Source of the DNA: DASUPK01 sp036276255
GTDB lineage: Bacteria; Actinomycetota; Thermoleophilia; Solirubrobacterales; 70-9
Direction of reading: 5' to 3'
DNA: 40,217 bases
Assembly (NCBI GenBank): GCA_036276255.1
Contig: DASUPK010000193.1
Location: 1 to 40,217 of the forward strand
Position numbers and translations under genes: made by a program. Under the pieces are notes generated by a model that was not told where the DNA came from, ran no database searches, and worked only from the letters and a program-made list of their open reading frames with translations. This document shows, piece by piece, positions 1 through 8,323 of the stretch (position 1 is the stretch's first letter; every line of letters starts with the position of its first letter).

Positions 1-1956
1 GAGCAGCTCGTCCCCCGGGAGCGGGTACTCACCGCCCTCCGTTGCATCGGCGATGCCCTCGAACTCGACCGCCGCCTGGCCCTCATAATTCACCTCGGCC
101 CTGATTCCGCAGAGCGCCGCCACGGCGTCGAACAGCCGACCGGCGCTGGAGGTGAACGGAGAGGCGAGCCCGCTCGCGGCCAGCTCCCCGACCTTCTGCC
201 AATCCTCTGCGGACACGTGCGCGGCGATCAGCGGCGGCAGTGGAGGCTCGGGGCCGAGAGCCTCGAACAGCCATGAGCACGCCATTCGCCAGGGCTGATG
301 GATGGCGCGCTCGCCGCCGGGCATGCGCACCGGGTGCAGCTGTCCGCGGCGCTCGAAGCCCGTCGCGTCCCCGGCCAGCAGCTCACCTCCCCAGACCGTC
401 CCGTCCGTCCCGTAGCCGGTGCCGTCAAAGATCGCCCCGACCGCCGGACCGGTCTCGCGATGCTCCGCCAGGCAGGAGGCGAGGTGTGCGTGGTGGTGCT
501 GCACCGCCACCGTCTCGACCCCCTTCAGCTCGAGCGCGTGCTTGGTCGAGAGGTATTCCGGATGGAGGTCGTGCGCCACCACCTCCGGCCTGACCGCGAA
601 CAGGCGCTCGAAGTGCTCGATCCCCTCGGTGAACGAGCGCAGCGTCTCGTAGTTCTTCAGGTCGCCGATGTGGTGGCCGACCCAGGCCCGGCCGTCCCTG
701 GCCAGGCAGAAGGTGCTCTTCAGCTCCGCACCGCAGGCGAGGATCGGACGGCGGACATCCAGCGGCAGGTCGCGAGGGACGTAGCCGCGGCTGCGGCGCA
801 GGAACTGCGGCCGCCCCGCGACCACGCGGACGACCGAGTCGTCTGTCCGCGTCTCGATGGGCCGGTCTCCCATCAGGAAGAGGTCGGCGATTCCCGAGAG
901 CCGCTCCAGGGCATCGGTGTCCCGGTATGCGATCGGCTCGTCGGAGACGTTGGCGCTGGTGAGGACGAGCGGGGCCCCCGCATCGCCGAGCAGCAGGTGA
1001 TGAAGCGGCGAGTACGGCAGCATGACGCCGAGCTCGCGGGCGTCCGGCGCGACCGACGGCGCGACCGGCGCATCCGGCCGGCGCGGGGCCAGCACGATCG
1101 GCCGCTCGCGCGAGGCGAGCAGCCTGCCGGAGGCATCGTCCAGCTCGACCAGCTCGAGCGCCATCCCGGCGCTGGGCGCCATCAGGGCGAAGGGCCGCTC
1201 CTCGCGGTGCTTCCGGGCGCGCAGCTCCGCCACCACGACCTCGTCGTCCGCCCGGCAGGCGAGATGGAATCCGCCGATTCCCTTGATCGCGACGATCCCG
1301 CCCTCGGCGAGAGCCAGGGCAGTCGCCTCGAGCGAAGCGTCGTTGCCCTCGGCGACGGCCCGGCCCGCGGGATCGGCGAGGCGGAGCGACGGCCCGCAGT
1401 CGGGGCAGGCGTTGGGCTGGGCGTGGAAGCGGCGGTCGAGGGGATCTTCGTACTCGGCCCGGCACCGCGGACACATCTCGAACGACGCCATCGTCGTCAG
1501 GGGGCGGTCGTAGGGCACTCCGCGCACGATCGTGAACCGCGGCCCGCAGTTCGTGCAGTTCGTGAACGGATAGCGGTGCCGCCGGTTCTGCGGATCCATG
1601 ACCTCGGCGAGACAGTCATCGCACGTCGCCACATCGGGCGAGACGGCGGCATCGGCGCTCCCCCGGTCCTCGCTCTCCGTGATCCGGAAACCCGGCTCAC
1701 CGGTCGGATCGAGCGGCTCATCGCTCACCCGCTCGACGATCGCCAGCGGGGGCGCATCGGACCGCAGCCGCTCGAGCAGCTGCGCGAGGGCTCCCAGCTC
1801 CCCCTCGGCTTCGATCAGCACCCCCCCGGAGTCGTTCAGCACCCAGCCCGCCAGGTCGAGCTCGGCGGCCAGCCGGTAGACGAAGGGGCGAAAGCCGACC
1901 CCCTGCACGGTCCCCTCGACCCGCACCCGCACCCGCTGCCTCGATCCGACGCTCAT
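1..1956 (-). CDS. hypF: Carbamoyltransferase HypF, C-terminus cut by window edge
   Basis: HypF makes the cyanide ligands of the NiFe active site: it transfers carbamoyl from carbamoyl phosphate to the C-terminal Cys of HypE. About 652 codons are present and the frame is open to base 1; family members are usually 750-780 aa. An N-terminal acylphosphatase-like domain has VQGVGFRPF at residues 17-25. It is followed by two zinc-finger-like blocks (CDDC...CTNCGPRF and CPRC...CPDCGPS) and a YrdC-like region. The Kae1-like part carries the HHHAHLASC motif near bases 470-500. The ATG at 1956 overlaps the TGA of the SIS gene (ATGA), so translation is probably coupled. It is the last operon gene visible; the operon may continue beyond the window. 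Confidence 0.95.
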   Translation of the reverse strand, partial: MSVGSRQRVRVRVEGTVQGVGFRPFVYRLAAELDLAGWVLNDSGGVLIEAEGELGALAQLLERLRSDAPPLAIVERVSDEPLDPTGEPGFRITESEDRGSADAAVSPDVATCDDCLAEVMDPQNRRHRYPFTNCTNCGPRFTIVRGVPYDRPLTTMASFEMCPRCRAEYEDPLDRRFHAQPNACPDCGPSLRLADPAGRAVAEGNDASLEATALALAEGGIVAIKGIGGFHLACRADDEVVVAELRARKHREERPFALMAPSAGMALELVELDDASGRLLASRERPIVLAPRRPDAPVAPSVAPDARELGVMLPYSPLHHLLLGDAGAPLVLTSANVSDEPIAYRDTDALERLSGIADLFLMGDRPIETRTDDSVVRVVAGRPQFLRRSRGYVPRDLPLDVRRPILACGAELKSTFCLARDGRAWVGHHIGDLKNYETLRSFTEGIEHFERLFAVRPEVVAHDLHPEYLSTKHALELKGVETVAVQHHHAHLASCLAEHRETGPAVGAIFDGTGYGTDGTVWGGELLAGDATGFERRGQLHPVRMPGGERAIHQPWRMACSWLFEALGPEPPLPPLIAAHVSAEDWQKVGELAASGLASPFTSSAGRLFDAVAALCGIRAEVNYEGQAAVEFEGIADATEGGEYPLPGDELL

Positions 1957-3149
1957 CGGAGCTCGATCAGCTCGCGAAGCGCGTGGTAGGCGCTCGCCTG
2001 GGCCTCCTGGATGCGCGGGATGTGCTGGGACGGGGTGACGATCACGTGGTCGGCGAGCCCCTCCGATGCGATCCGGCCCCCGTCATATCCAACGAAGGCG
2101 AGGGTGACGAGCTCTCGGCGCCGCGCCTCGGCCAGGGCCTCGATCAGGTTGACCGAGTTGCCGCTGGTCGAGATTGCGATCGCCGCGTCGCCCTGCCGAG
2201 CGTAGGCGATGACCTGGCGGAGGAAGATCGCCTCCGTGCCGATGTCGTTGGCGATCGCGGTCAGGATCGAAGGGTCCTCGGTGAGATCCAGGGCCGCCCG
2301 GGCGGGCCATCCCTGGGGCGCGGCCCGCAGATCGGCAACGAGGTCCATCGAGTCGGTGGCGGAGCCGCCGTTTCCGAACACCAGCGCCTTGCCGCCGCGG
2401 TCGAAGAGGGAGCGCAGGTCCGCCGCGGCTGCCAGCAGCTCCTCGCGAGACCCGTTGATCGTGCTCTCCCGCAGCCCGCCGACCTCCTCCGCCTTCATCA
2501 GGACGTTCGAGCGGACGTCCTCGATCACCTCGTCCAGCCCCGTCTCCCCCTCGGAGAGGAACGGGTAGAGGAAGCTCGAGGCCCCGGTGTCGTGGACGGG
2601 GCCCGCCTCGCGGCCCTCGAGCAGGCCTCGGTGCTCGAAGAAGATGTGGACCAGCTCCCAGAGCACGTGGTAGAGCGTCTCGGCGAGCTCCTGGCGGACG
2701 AACGGATCCTCGGCCGGCGGCTCGAACTCCCACTCCGCCCCGCACTCGGCGAAGGCGATCGTCTGGCAGCCCCGCCGGCGGGCCATCCCGAGCGCTTCGA
2801 CCGTCTCATCCGCCCCCTCCTCGTCGGTTCCGAACGCGATCACGATGTCGTCCGGCTCGGCGATCAGATCGAGCTGCGCCGTGAGCGCGCCTCCCTCACG
2901 CGAGAGGCCTATCGCGGGCAGCGCGCGCTTGCCGACGATCACCGGATGGACGAACTCGACGGCCACGTGCCTGACGTCGGAGCGCGCGGCCGGGGAGAGC
3001 CCGAGCGCGACCAGCCGCCCTCCCCGCGCGAAGCGCTCCGCCATCCGGTGGCAGCAGCGCGCCACCTCCTCCGCCCGCGCCTCAAAGAAGGCCCGGTTGG
3101 CCTCGGTCCTCTCAGCCAGCAGAGCGTCCAACCGCCCCGCAGCCGCCAC
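1953..3149 (-). CDS. Tandem SIS-domain protein in the hydrogenase operon
   Basis: 398 aa from a GTG two bases after the hypB stop. An ATG at 3194 is in frame but would overlap hypB by 43 bases. The C-terminal half (about 205-398) is a good GmhA-type SIS domain: GNGGSATDS at 259-267 and STSGNS near 333, the phosphosugar-binding loops. The N-terminal half (about 1-180) looks like a second, degenerate SIS fold: LVALGLSPAA and VIAFGTDEEG stand where the glycine/serine loops should be. It lies between hypB and hypF and overlaps hypF by four bases, so it is part of the hydrogenase operon. I recall SIS genes in other actinobacterial hydrogenase loci, but I know of no established function. A sedoheptulose-7-phosphate isomerase role is possible but not supported by the context. 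Confidence 0.85.
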   Translation of the reverse strand: MAAAGRLDALLAERTEANRAFFEARAEEVARCCHRMAERFARGGRLVALGLSPAARSDVRHVAVEFVHPVIVGKRALPAIGLSREGGALTAQLDLIAEPDDIVIAFGTDEEGADETVEALGMARRRGCQTIAFAECGAEWEFEPPAEDPFVRQELAETLYHVLWELVHIFFEHRGLLEGREAGPVHDTGASSFLYPFLSEGETGLDEVIEDVRSNVLMKAEEVGGLRESTINGSREELLAAAADLRSLFDRGGKALVFGNGGSATDSMDLVADLRAAPQGWPARAALDLTEDPSILTAIANDIGTEAIFLRQVIAYARQGDAAIAISTSGNSVNLIEALAEARRRELVTLAFVGYDGGRIASEGLADHVIVTPSQHIPRIQEAQASAYHALRELIELR

Positions 3150-3151
3150 GG

Positions 3152-3829
3152 TCAAACCGCGGCGGCCTCCCTCGCCGCCACCCCCGAGAGCCACTCGGCG
3201 AAGGCCTCGGTTCCCTCACCGGTCCGGGCGCTGCACTCGATCACCTGCGCGCCCGGGTTGACCGACTCGAGGTGGTGGCGCAGCTTCTCGAGGTCGTAGG
3301 AGAGATGAGGGAGCAGGTCGATCTTGTTGACCACCACCAGCTCGCAGGCCCGGAACATGAGCGGGTACTTGAGGGGCTTGTCCTCACCCTCCGTCACCGA
3401 GCAGATCATCGCCCGCGCGTCCTCGCCGACACGGAACTCGGCAGGGCAGACAAGGTTGCCGACGTTCTCGATCACGAGCAGGTCGATCTCGTCGAGGTCC
3501 AGGTCGGGCAGCGCCGAGCGCACCATGTTGGCGTCGAGGTGGCATTCCCCCCCGAAGCCCGCGTCGGTGTTGAGCTGAACCACCGGGACGTGCAGGTGCG
3601 CGATCCGGTCGGAGTCCATCGATCCCTGGACGTCGCCCTCTAGCACGCCGACGCGTGTCTCGAGCCCCGGCAGCGTCGCCTCGAGCAGCGAAGTCTTGCC
3701 GGCGCCCGGCGCCGACATCAGGTTGATCACCCGGACGCCGGAGTGATCGAAGTCGTGCCGGTTCGCCTCGGCGATGGTCGTGTTCGCGTCGAGAGCGTCC
3801 TCGGCGACCTTCACCTTGGTGCGATGCAT
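3152..3829 (-). CDS. hypB: Hydrogenase nickel-insertion GTPase HypB
   Basis: 225 aa. HypB is a SIMIBI-class GTPase that works with HypA to load nickel into the hydrogenase large-subunit precursor. The Walker A motif SAPGAGKTS is at 39-47. The metal-site motif GGECHLDANM follows around residue 100, with the Cys-His pair kept, and NKIDLLP is the G4-like NKxD motif. The N-terminal His-rich nickel-storage tract found in some HypB proteins is absent. The ATG at 3829 has a strong ribosome-binding site (GAAGGAGGAGG) inside the end of hypA, which it overlaps by 19 bases. The longer upstream reading frame is a shadow of hypA. Confidence 0.97.
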   Translation of the reverse strand: MHRTKVKVAEDALDANTTIAEANRHDFDHSGVRVINLMSAPGAGKTSLLEATLPGLETRVGVLEGDVQGSMDSDRIAHLHVPVVQLNTDAGFGGECHLDANMVRSALPDLDLDEIDLLVIENVGNLVCPAEFRVGEDARAMICSVTEGEDKPLKYPLMFRACELVVVNKIDLLPHLSYDLEKLRHHLESVNPGAQVIECSARTGEGTEAFAEWLSGVAAREAAAV

Positions 3830-4209
3830 CCCGCCTCCTCCTTCGCTTCGCTTTGATTTTCCTGGCCCACGCTGTCCTCGTTGACCTCGATCGACTCCAC
3901 CTCGAACTCGGTGCCGGCGATCACCTCGACATCGCCCGTCGAGCATGACGAACAGCGGAAGTCGGGGAGATCCAGCTCCCATTCGCGCCCACATGAGTTG
4001 CAGCGCAGCTTCGCTTGGATGATCTCCAGCTCGAGCTCGGCGTCCTGGCAGACGGTGTCGCGCGAGCAGATCCCGAAGTAGAAGTCGAGGGAGTCGGGGA
4101 CGACCTGGCGCAGCGTTCCGATCCTCATCTGCACCGAGGTGACGCGCCGGTCGTCGGCGTGACGAATCACGGTCTCGACGATGCCCGTGGCGAGCGAGAG
4201 CTCGTGCAC
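3811..4209 (-). CDS. hypA: Hydrogenase nickel metallochaperone HypA
   Basis: 132 aa, somewhat longer than the usual 113-118 because of an acidic C-terminal tail. The start is GTG at 4209, giving the invariant M-H-E N-terminus in which His2 binds nickel. It follows the protease stop by two bases (TGACCGTG). The structural zinc site is two CxxC motifs at C70/C73 and C86/C89. HypA delivers nickel to the hydrogenase precursor together with HypB, whose gene begins inside the hypA 3' end. Confidence 0.96.
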   Translation of the reverse strand: MHELSLATGIVETVIRHADDRRVTSVQMRIGTLRQVVPDSLDFYFGICSRDTVCQDAELELEIIQAKLRCNSCGREWELDLPDFRCSSCSTGDVEVIAGTEFEVESIEVNEDSVGQENQSEAKEEAGCIAPR

Positions 4210-4211
4210 GG

Positions 4212-4775
4212 TCAGCTCGGCCCGTAGGCCGCGTCGGATTGCAGCTTGTTGAGCTCCTCGAGCACGACCGCCGCGGCGCGGTCGACGGCGGCGCGGACCG
4301 GCCCGGAGAGCTCCAGCGCCACACTCTCGACGTCGGCCGGCTCGCAACCGACCACGACGACCTTGCCGGGCCAGCCGTGCACGGTGTTGACGAAGCGCAG
4401 CACGGTCTGCGGATCCATCCCGTGAGGGCTGATCGCCTCGCCGTCCTCGATCGGCGCAAACTCCGCCGGGTCCGGCTCGATCACGTATACGTCCCCGGGC
4501 TTCCCACCCTGCTGGCTGACGTCCACCAGGACCATTGCGTGGTAGCCGCGCATCACCTCGTAGGCCAGATCGAGCCCCCCGGAGCCGAAGTCCTGTACCT
4601 GGACGCCCGGCGGCACGCCCATCTCGAGCAGCCGGCTGACCACGTGGCCCCCGAAGCCGTCGTCTCCCAGCCAGGCGTTGCCGACCCCGGCCACCAGGAT
4701 CTGCTTCTCCATGTCCGGCAGCTGGGGCTCGTCCAGACTCGCCAGGTCGGGCATTTGAGGCAGATGCTCGCTCAT
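4212..4775 (-). CDS. Hydrogenase maturation endopeptidase, HyaD/HycI family (M52)
   Basis: 187 aa, nickel-dependent endopeptidase that removes the large-subunit C-terminal extension after metal insertion. The motif GVGN-x4-DDGFG near residues 31-42 matches the family GxGN...D/E-G-x-G block. LVDVS and SPHGMD supply the expected downstream Asp and His metal ligands. The ATG at 4775 overlaps the upstream stop (ATGA). A second in-frame ATG at residue 22 would give a more typical N-terminus, so the first 21 residues are uncertain. The large subunit in this operon has a 20-residue C-terminal tail, the expected substrate. Confidence 0.93.
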   Translation of the reverse strand: MSEHLPQMPDLASLDEPQLPDMEKQILVAGVGNAWLGDDGFGGHVVSRLLEMGVPPGVQVQDFGSGGLDLAYEVMRGYHAMVLVDVSQQGGKPGDVYVIEPDPAEFAPIEDGEAISPHGMDPQTVLRFVNTVHGWPGKVVVVGCEPADVESVALELSGPVRAAVDRAAAVVLEELNKLQSDAAYGPS

Positions 4776-5959
4776 CCGACCGGCTCCACCTCGTCCGCGA
4801 AGAAGAACAGGAAGCGGCCCGTCTCCCGGAGCAGCTCCTGCCCGGGGTCGTCGTCGACCGTGACGCCGAGGTAGACGCGCTCGTCGTAGCCGCGGTAGAT
4901 CCGCTCGACGGTCGCGGTGCGGCCGTGCAGGATCTTGTCGTAGACGTCCCCCTCGGTCCCCGGTCTCAGGACGATCTTGTCCCCGAGCCGGACGACGCTC
5001 CCCGCGGCCGCCACCTCGCGCTCGCCCTGGATCTCGTCGAGGCCGGGCGGCGGCGTCGGGGGACGCCCGTTGGAGACGGCCTCGTCCACCTCCGGCTCCT
5101 TGTAGGTGAGGCGCCCATGGAGACCGAGGATGTCGTCACCCGTCGTCGCCTCCGCGCGCTCGATCATCTCCCGCACGGTGGAGTCCTGACCCGCGATCTC
5201 CTGGCGCTCGTCGTCGGACAGGGCGTGGACGTGGAGAAGCAGCGCCTCCTCGATCTCGGTGTTGTCGAACAGGTTGCCGAGGCTCTCCGGGGCCAGCTCG
5301 GGATGGTCGGGAAGCATGATCGCGGCACCCAGAACGGCCGCGTCCCGATCTCCCAGCAGGACGGGAAATGTGTTGACGGGCTGGCTCGCCAGAGCTGCCT
5401 CACCCTCTGCGCCCTCCCGCTCGAGCGGGGAGACGAAGCGCCCGCCCTCCACCTCCACGACCGGATGTGTCGAAATCAGGCTGTGATGGAGCGCCTGGCC
5501 TCGGGTGACCTCGGACGGGTCGGCTCGTATCTCGGTCTCGTTGTGCACGCAGAGCCGCAGGCGCGCCAGCTCCGGACCCAGGAGCTCCGCGCGCATCGCG
5601 ATGCGCCCGCTGAGCTCGCCGCCCTCCATCGGGAAGCCGAACCGCTCCCGCAGCGGCCCGCGCGCGAGGTCCGCCAGGGTCACCGGGCCCAGCTCGATCG
5701 AGCGCTCCCCGGCCTCATGGCGCTCCCCGCTCGCCTGCAGGAAGAGAACCGTCCCGTCGAGGCGCGCGTCGGGGCCTGCCGCGAGCACCGCCTCGAGCCG
5801 CAGCATCGAGAAGGCCGCCGGCTGAGCATTGGCGTAGGCCGGCGGGTAGACGATCCCGAACGGCGTCGGGGTCGCGTTCTTGACGCCCGGCGTATATGGG
5901 TAGAGGGCGTAGCCCTCGTAGAGCAGCGACCGGACCAGCTCCTCGATGGAGCTATTCAT
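4772..5959 (-). CDS. Uncharacterised hydrogenase-associated protein, 395 aa
   Basis: 395 aa from ATG 5959, overlapping the upstream gene by eight bases and the protease gene by four. No signal peptide, membrane segment or metal-binding Cys cluster is visible. The N-terminal three quarters is a soluble alpha/beta-looking region with conserved-looking pieces such as LYPYTPGVKNATPTPFG and HNETEI. After a Pro-rich linker (about 310-325) comes a compact C-terminal domain rich in beta strands (GDKIVLRPGTEGD...DEVEPVG) that resembles an SH3-like barrel. Its place between the DUF6084-like gene and the maturation protease argues for a role in maturation or assembly of this hydrogenase. I do not recognise a named function. 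Confidence 0.8.
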   Translation of the reverse strand: MNSSIEELVRSLLYEGYALYPYTPGVKNATPTPFGIVYPPAYANAQPAAFSMLRLEAVLAAGPDARLDGTVLFLQASGERHEAGERSIELGPVTLADLARGPLRERFGFPMEGGELSGRIAMRAELLGPELARLRLCVHNETEIRADPSEVTRGQALHHSLISTHPVVEVEGGRFVSPLEREGAEGEAALASQPVNTFPVLLGDRDAAVLGAAIMLPDHPELAPESLGNLFDNTEIEEALLLHVHALSDDERQEIAGQDSTVREMIERAEATTGDDILGLHGRLTYKEPEVDEAVSNGRPPTPPPGLDEIQGEREVAAAGSVVRLGDKIVLRPGTEGDVYDKILHGRTATVERIYRGYDERVYLGVTVDDDPGQELLRETGRFLFFFADEVEPVG

Positions 5960-6707
5960 CGAAGCTCTCCCTGGCGAGCAGCTCGGTGAGCGCGGCGTCG
6001 AACGTCGGGGCACCGGATCGGGCCTTGAGCCGCTGCAGCGCGTCGAGCGTGTCGCGATGAACGGGGACCCAGCCGCGATAGGGGTAGTAGGAGTCGATCA
6101 TCTCCGTCCAGACGGAGAGCGGCAATGAAAAGTCGGCGGTCGTGTCCCAGGGCACCTGGACGATCTGGAGGCGGCCGTCCTCGGTCGCGTAGTAGACGCT
6201 GCCGTTGAAGTGGAATGCAAGAGGGATCTCGCCGTCGGTCACCGAGTGGAAGTACTTGGCCGCGGCGAGCTCGACGTCGTAGTTGCAGAGGACCTCGATG
6301 TTCGCGCTCGTCGAGCCGGTGAAGGACGGGAGCAGCACCGTCTCGGCGGTCCAGTGCATCCGCTGCGCGGTGGTGGTCCAGCGGTGCGGGTCCCCGAAGA
6401 GCTCGGTGAGCTTCTCCCGGGACTCGTCGTCGTAGCTCCGCTTCGCCGGCTCGATCTGGATCTGGACGCTCAGGCCCGCCATGAAGACCTCCCGGCCGGA
6501 GTCGTCGTCCACCGCCAGGGTGAAGCTGAGCGTGGGCGCCGCCGCGTGCGGGATCGCCCTCACCCCCGAGACCGCCAGCCGCAGGTTCGGCTCTCCGGGC
6601 CGACCCGACGTCTCGGGCCCGCCGCGCTCGGCCGTGTCGGCCTCGACCTCGGGCGGCCTGGGGTGCGGCGCGCCGCGCGGCTGTGCCTGTCTGACCGGCT
6701 CGGTCAT
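5952..6707 (-). CDS. Uncharacterised hydrogenase-associated protein, DUF6084-like
   Basis: 251 aa starting at ATG 6707, which overlaps the preceding TGA (ATGA). The longer upstream frame is a shadow. A Pro/Glu-rich N-terminus of about 45 residues leads into a soluble domain with a conserved-looking beta-rich core (FTLAVDD, HWTAETVLLPSFTGST, PLAFHFNGSVYYA) and an aromatic C-terminal part (SYYPYRGWVPVHRDTLDAL). No Cys-based metal site or membrane segment is visible. From memory, a family annotated DUF6084 occurs at this position in actinobacterial group 1h hydrogenase clusters; I could not verify the assignment. The function is unknown. Coupling to both neighbours suggests equimolar production with them. 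Confidence 0.78.
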   Translation of the reverse strand: MTEPVRQAQPRGAPHPRPPEVEADTAERGGPETSGRPGEPNLRLAVSGVRAIPHAAAPTLSFTLAVDDDSGREVFMAGLSVQIQIEPAKRSYDDESREKLTELFGDPHRWTTTAQRMHWTAETVLLPSFTGSTSANIEVLCNYDVELAAAKYFHSVTDGEIPLAFHFNGSVYYATEDGRLQIVQVPWDTTADFSLPLSVWTEMIDSYYPYRGWVPVHRDTLDALQRLKARSGAPTFDAALTELLARESFDE

Positions 6708-7390
6708 CTCGCCTCCCCCGAGCGCTGCCGGAGGCGCTCGAAGAAAGTCGGCACGGCGCGCTCGATCGCGTCCCCGCCCGAGATCCCCTCCCAGCTCACC
6801 TTGATCGCGCCGACCAGTCCGTAGCACTCGTCGATCGGGGCGATCACGTACGCCGGCGACTCGGAGATGCGGTTGACGACGAGCGCCTCGGCGTCGGGCT
6901 CCAGGGAGTCGAGCTCCGGGTTGAGGGATCGCAGGTCGTCCCAGGCGTCAAGCTTGAGCTCGGACTCGGTGGCGCCGGCGGGGCTCGGGTACATCGCCAC
7001 CATCCCGCCCACCGAGGTGCTGCGCATGAAGAAGGCGAGCCCGATCGGCACCTCGAGCCGGGCCCAGAGATCGTCCGGTAGCTCGAAGCCCTCCAGCCAG
7101 ACGACGCGAGTTCCGGTCGGCCGCAGCTCCGGGTCGGCCGAGCGCTGCGCCCAGCAGGTGGCGCAGACGCAGAGGATCCTCCTATCGCCGAGGTGGAGCA
7201 GGTGCTCGTGCTCGTCGGGGATCTCGACCCCGCAGGCGTCGCATCGTTCCTCGGGCCCGGCGGAGCCGTTGCCGGTGGCCCCCGCCACGCCCGATGGTGC
7301 CTGGCTCCGCATCCCGCGGAGCCCGGTGATCATGTTGGTCCGCCTCCGGGCCGCCACCGCATCGTCGATGGCCCGCCCGTTGCCGCTCAT
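6704..7390 (-). CDS. Uncharacterised Cys-rich hydrogenase-associated protein, DUF5947-like
   Basis: 228 aa, ATG 7390, with ATGA overlaps on both sides. A disordered N-terminus (about 1-45) is followed by a Cys motif: C50-x-x-C53 and C74-x-C76-x-x-C79, with His61, His63 and His66 between them. This could hold zinc or iron. The rest is a soluble domain (for example PIGLAFFMRSTSVGGMVAMYP and ECYGLVGAIKVSWEGI). From memory this matches the family annotated DUF5947 in actinobacterial hydrogenase loci, to be confirmed by a profile search. A role in cluster assembly or electron transfer is inference from the Cys pattern and the adjacent NifU-like gene. Confidence 0.8.
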   Translation of the reverse strand: MSGNGRAIDDAVAARRRTNMITGLRGMRSQAPSGVAGATGNGSAGPEERCDACGVEIPDEHEHLLHLGDRRILCVCATCWAQRSADPELRPTGTRVVWLEGFELPDDLWARLEVPIGLAFFMRSTSVGGMVAMYPSPAGATESELKLDAWDDLRSLNPELDSLEPDAEALVVNRISESPAYVIAPIDECYGLVGAIKVSWEGISGGDAIERAVPTFFERLRQRSGEAR

Positions 7391-8304
7391 CGCGCCAGCG
7401 CCACCCGCACCCCGTCCACCTCTGAGGCGAGCAGCGGGACCGGTCCCAGGTGGAGCTGATCGTCGTCGAGGGATCGCCCGGCGCGCGGCAGGAAGTAGCG
7501 CCGCTCGCAGCTGGGACAGACCAGCATGCCCTCGTCGAGCTCGGCGGTCGCGATCGAGGCCCGGCAGCTCGGACAGGAATCCAGGTAGGCGAGCAGGGAT
7601 CCCTCGACCCTGGCGACCACGATCGGGGTGCCGCCTACCTCGATCCTCGTGAGCTGGTCCTCACCCAGACCGTCGAGCTCCCCGTTCAGCTCGTGCCATC
7701 CGGACGATCCCGGCGGCGCGGGGATCGCCGAGTCGCCGTTCGACCCTCCCGCCTGCACGACCGGCAACTCCGTGCCGGTGACCGCGACCGGGTTCAGCAG
7801 GTCCTGATCCAGGCCCTCCACCTCGATGCTCACCAGGTCGGGGGCCGCCTCCTCGAGCGCCGACTTGATGGCGAGCTCCAGTGTCGAAGAGGACGCCGGA
7901 CAGCCATCGCAGCTGCCCTCCAGGCGGAGCCGGGCGACGCCGTCCTCGAGCGAGATCAGCTCGACATTGCCGCCGTGGGACTCCATATAGGGCCTCACGT
8001 CGTCGAGCGCCTCGGCGACACGCTCGTCGATCGGAACGGGATAGAGGTCGTGGATCAGCATGAGGCTGGCGACCACCCCGTCGTCCGCCAGCCTCTGCTT
8101 GATCTCTCCGGCGCTCTCGTCCGCATCCAGGATCTCGACGATCCTGGTCAGGCCGAGGCCGTACATGTCCATGACCGCGGCCATCAGGTCCTCGGCGGCC
8201 CGGCGGGACGCCGCGTCGGGCATCCGCTCCACCTGCGCGGTCAGCTCCTCGACCCTCTGGATCAGGGCCTCGGGGCTGACCGCTTCGGATCTCTCGTCGG
8301 GCAT
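7387..8304 (-). CDS. NifU-domain protein with C-terminal Rieske-like all-Cys domain
   Basis: 305 aa. An N-terminal helical region (about 1-95) precedes a NifU C-terminal-type Fe-S scaffold domain (about 96-165) with the signature SCDGCPASS (C132, C135). After a linker, residues 205-305 resemble a Rieske ferredoxin in layout (LDSCPSC at 242-247, LVCPSC at 261-266), but the two cluster-binding His are replaced, giving four Cys (C244, C247, C263, C266). The domain may bind zinc, a rubredoxin-like iron or a non-Rieske cluster. It follows the large subunit by 19 bases and overlaps the next gene (ATGA). Likely roles are Fe-S delivery to, or electron transfer from, the hydrogenase; this is inference. 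Confidence 0.88.
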   Translation of the reverse strand: MPDERSEAVSPEALIQRVEELTAQVERMPDAASRRAAEDLMAAVMDMYGLGLTRIVEILDADESAGEIKQRLADDGVVASLMLIHDLYPVPIDERVAEALDDVRPYMESHGGNVELISLEDGVARLRLEGSCDGCPASSSTLELAIKSALEEAAPDLVSIEVEGLDQDLLNPVAVTGTELPVVQAGGSNGDSAIPAPPGSSGWHELNGELDGLGEDQLTRIEVGGTPIVVARVEGSLLAYLDSCPSCRASIATAELDEGMLVCPSCERRYFLPRAGRSLDDDQLHLGPVPLLASEVDGVRVALAR

Positions 8305-8323
8305 TCCTCGCGCCTCGCGCCGA

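Noticed and set aside
298..1989. 563-aa plus-strand reading frame over hypF
   Set aside because: It is the antisense shadow of hypF: Arg/Gly/Pro-rich composition, no recognisable domain, while the minus strand shows all HypF motifs.
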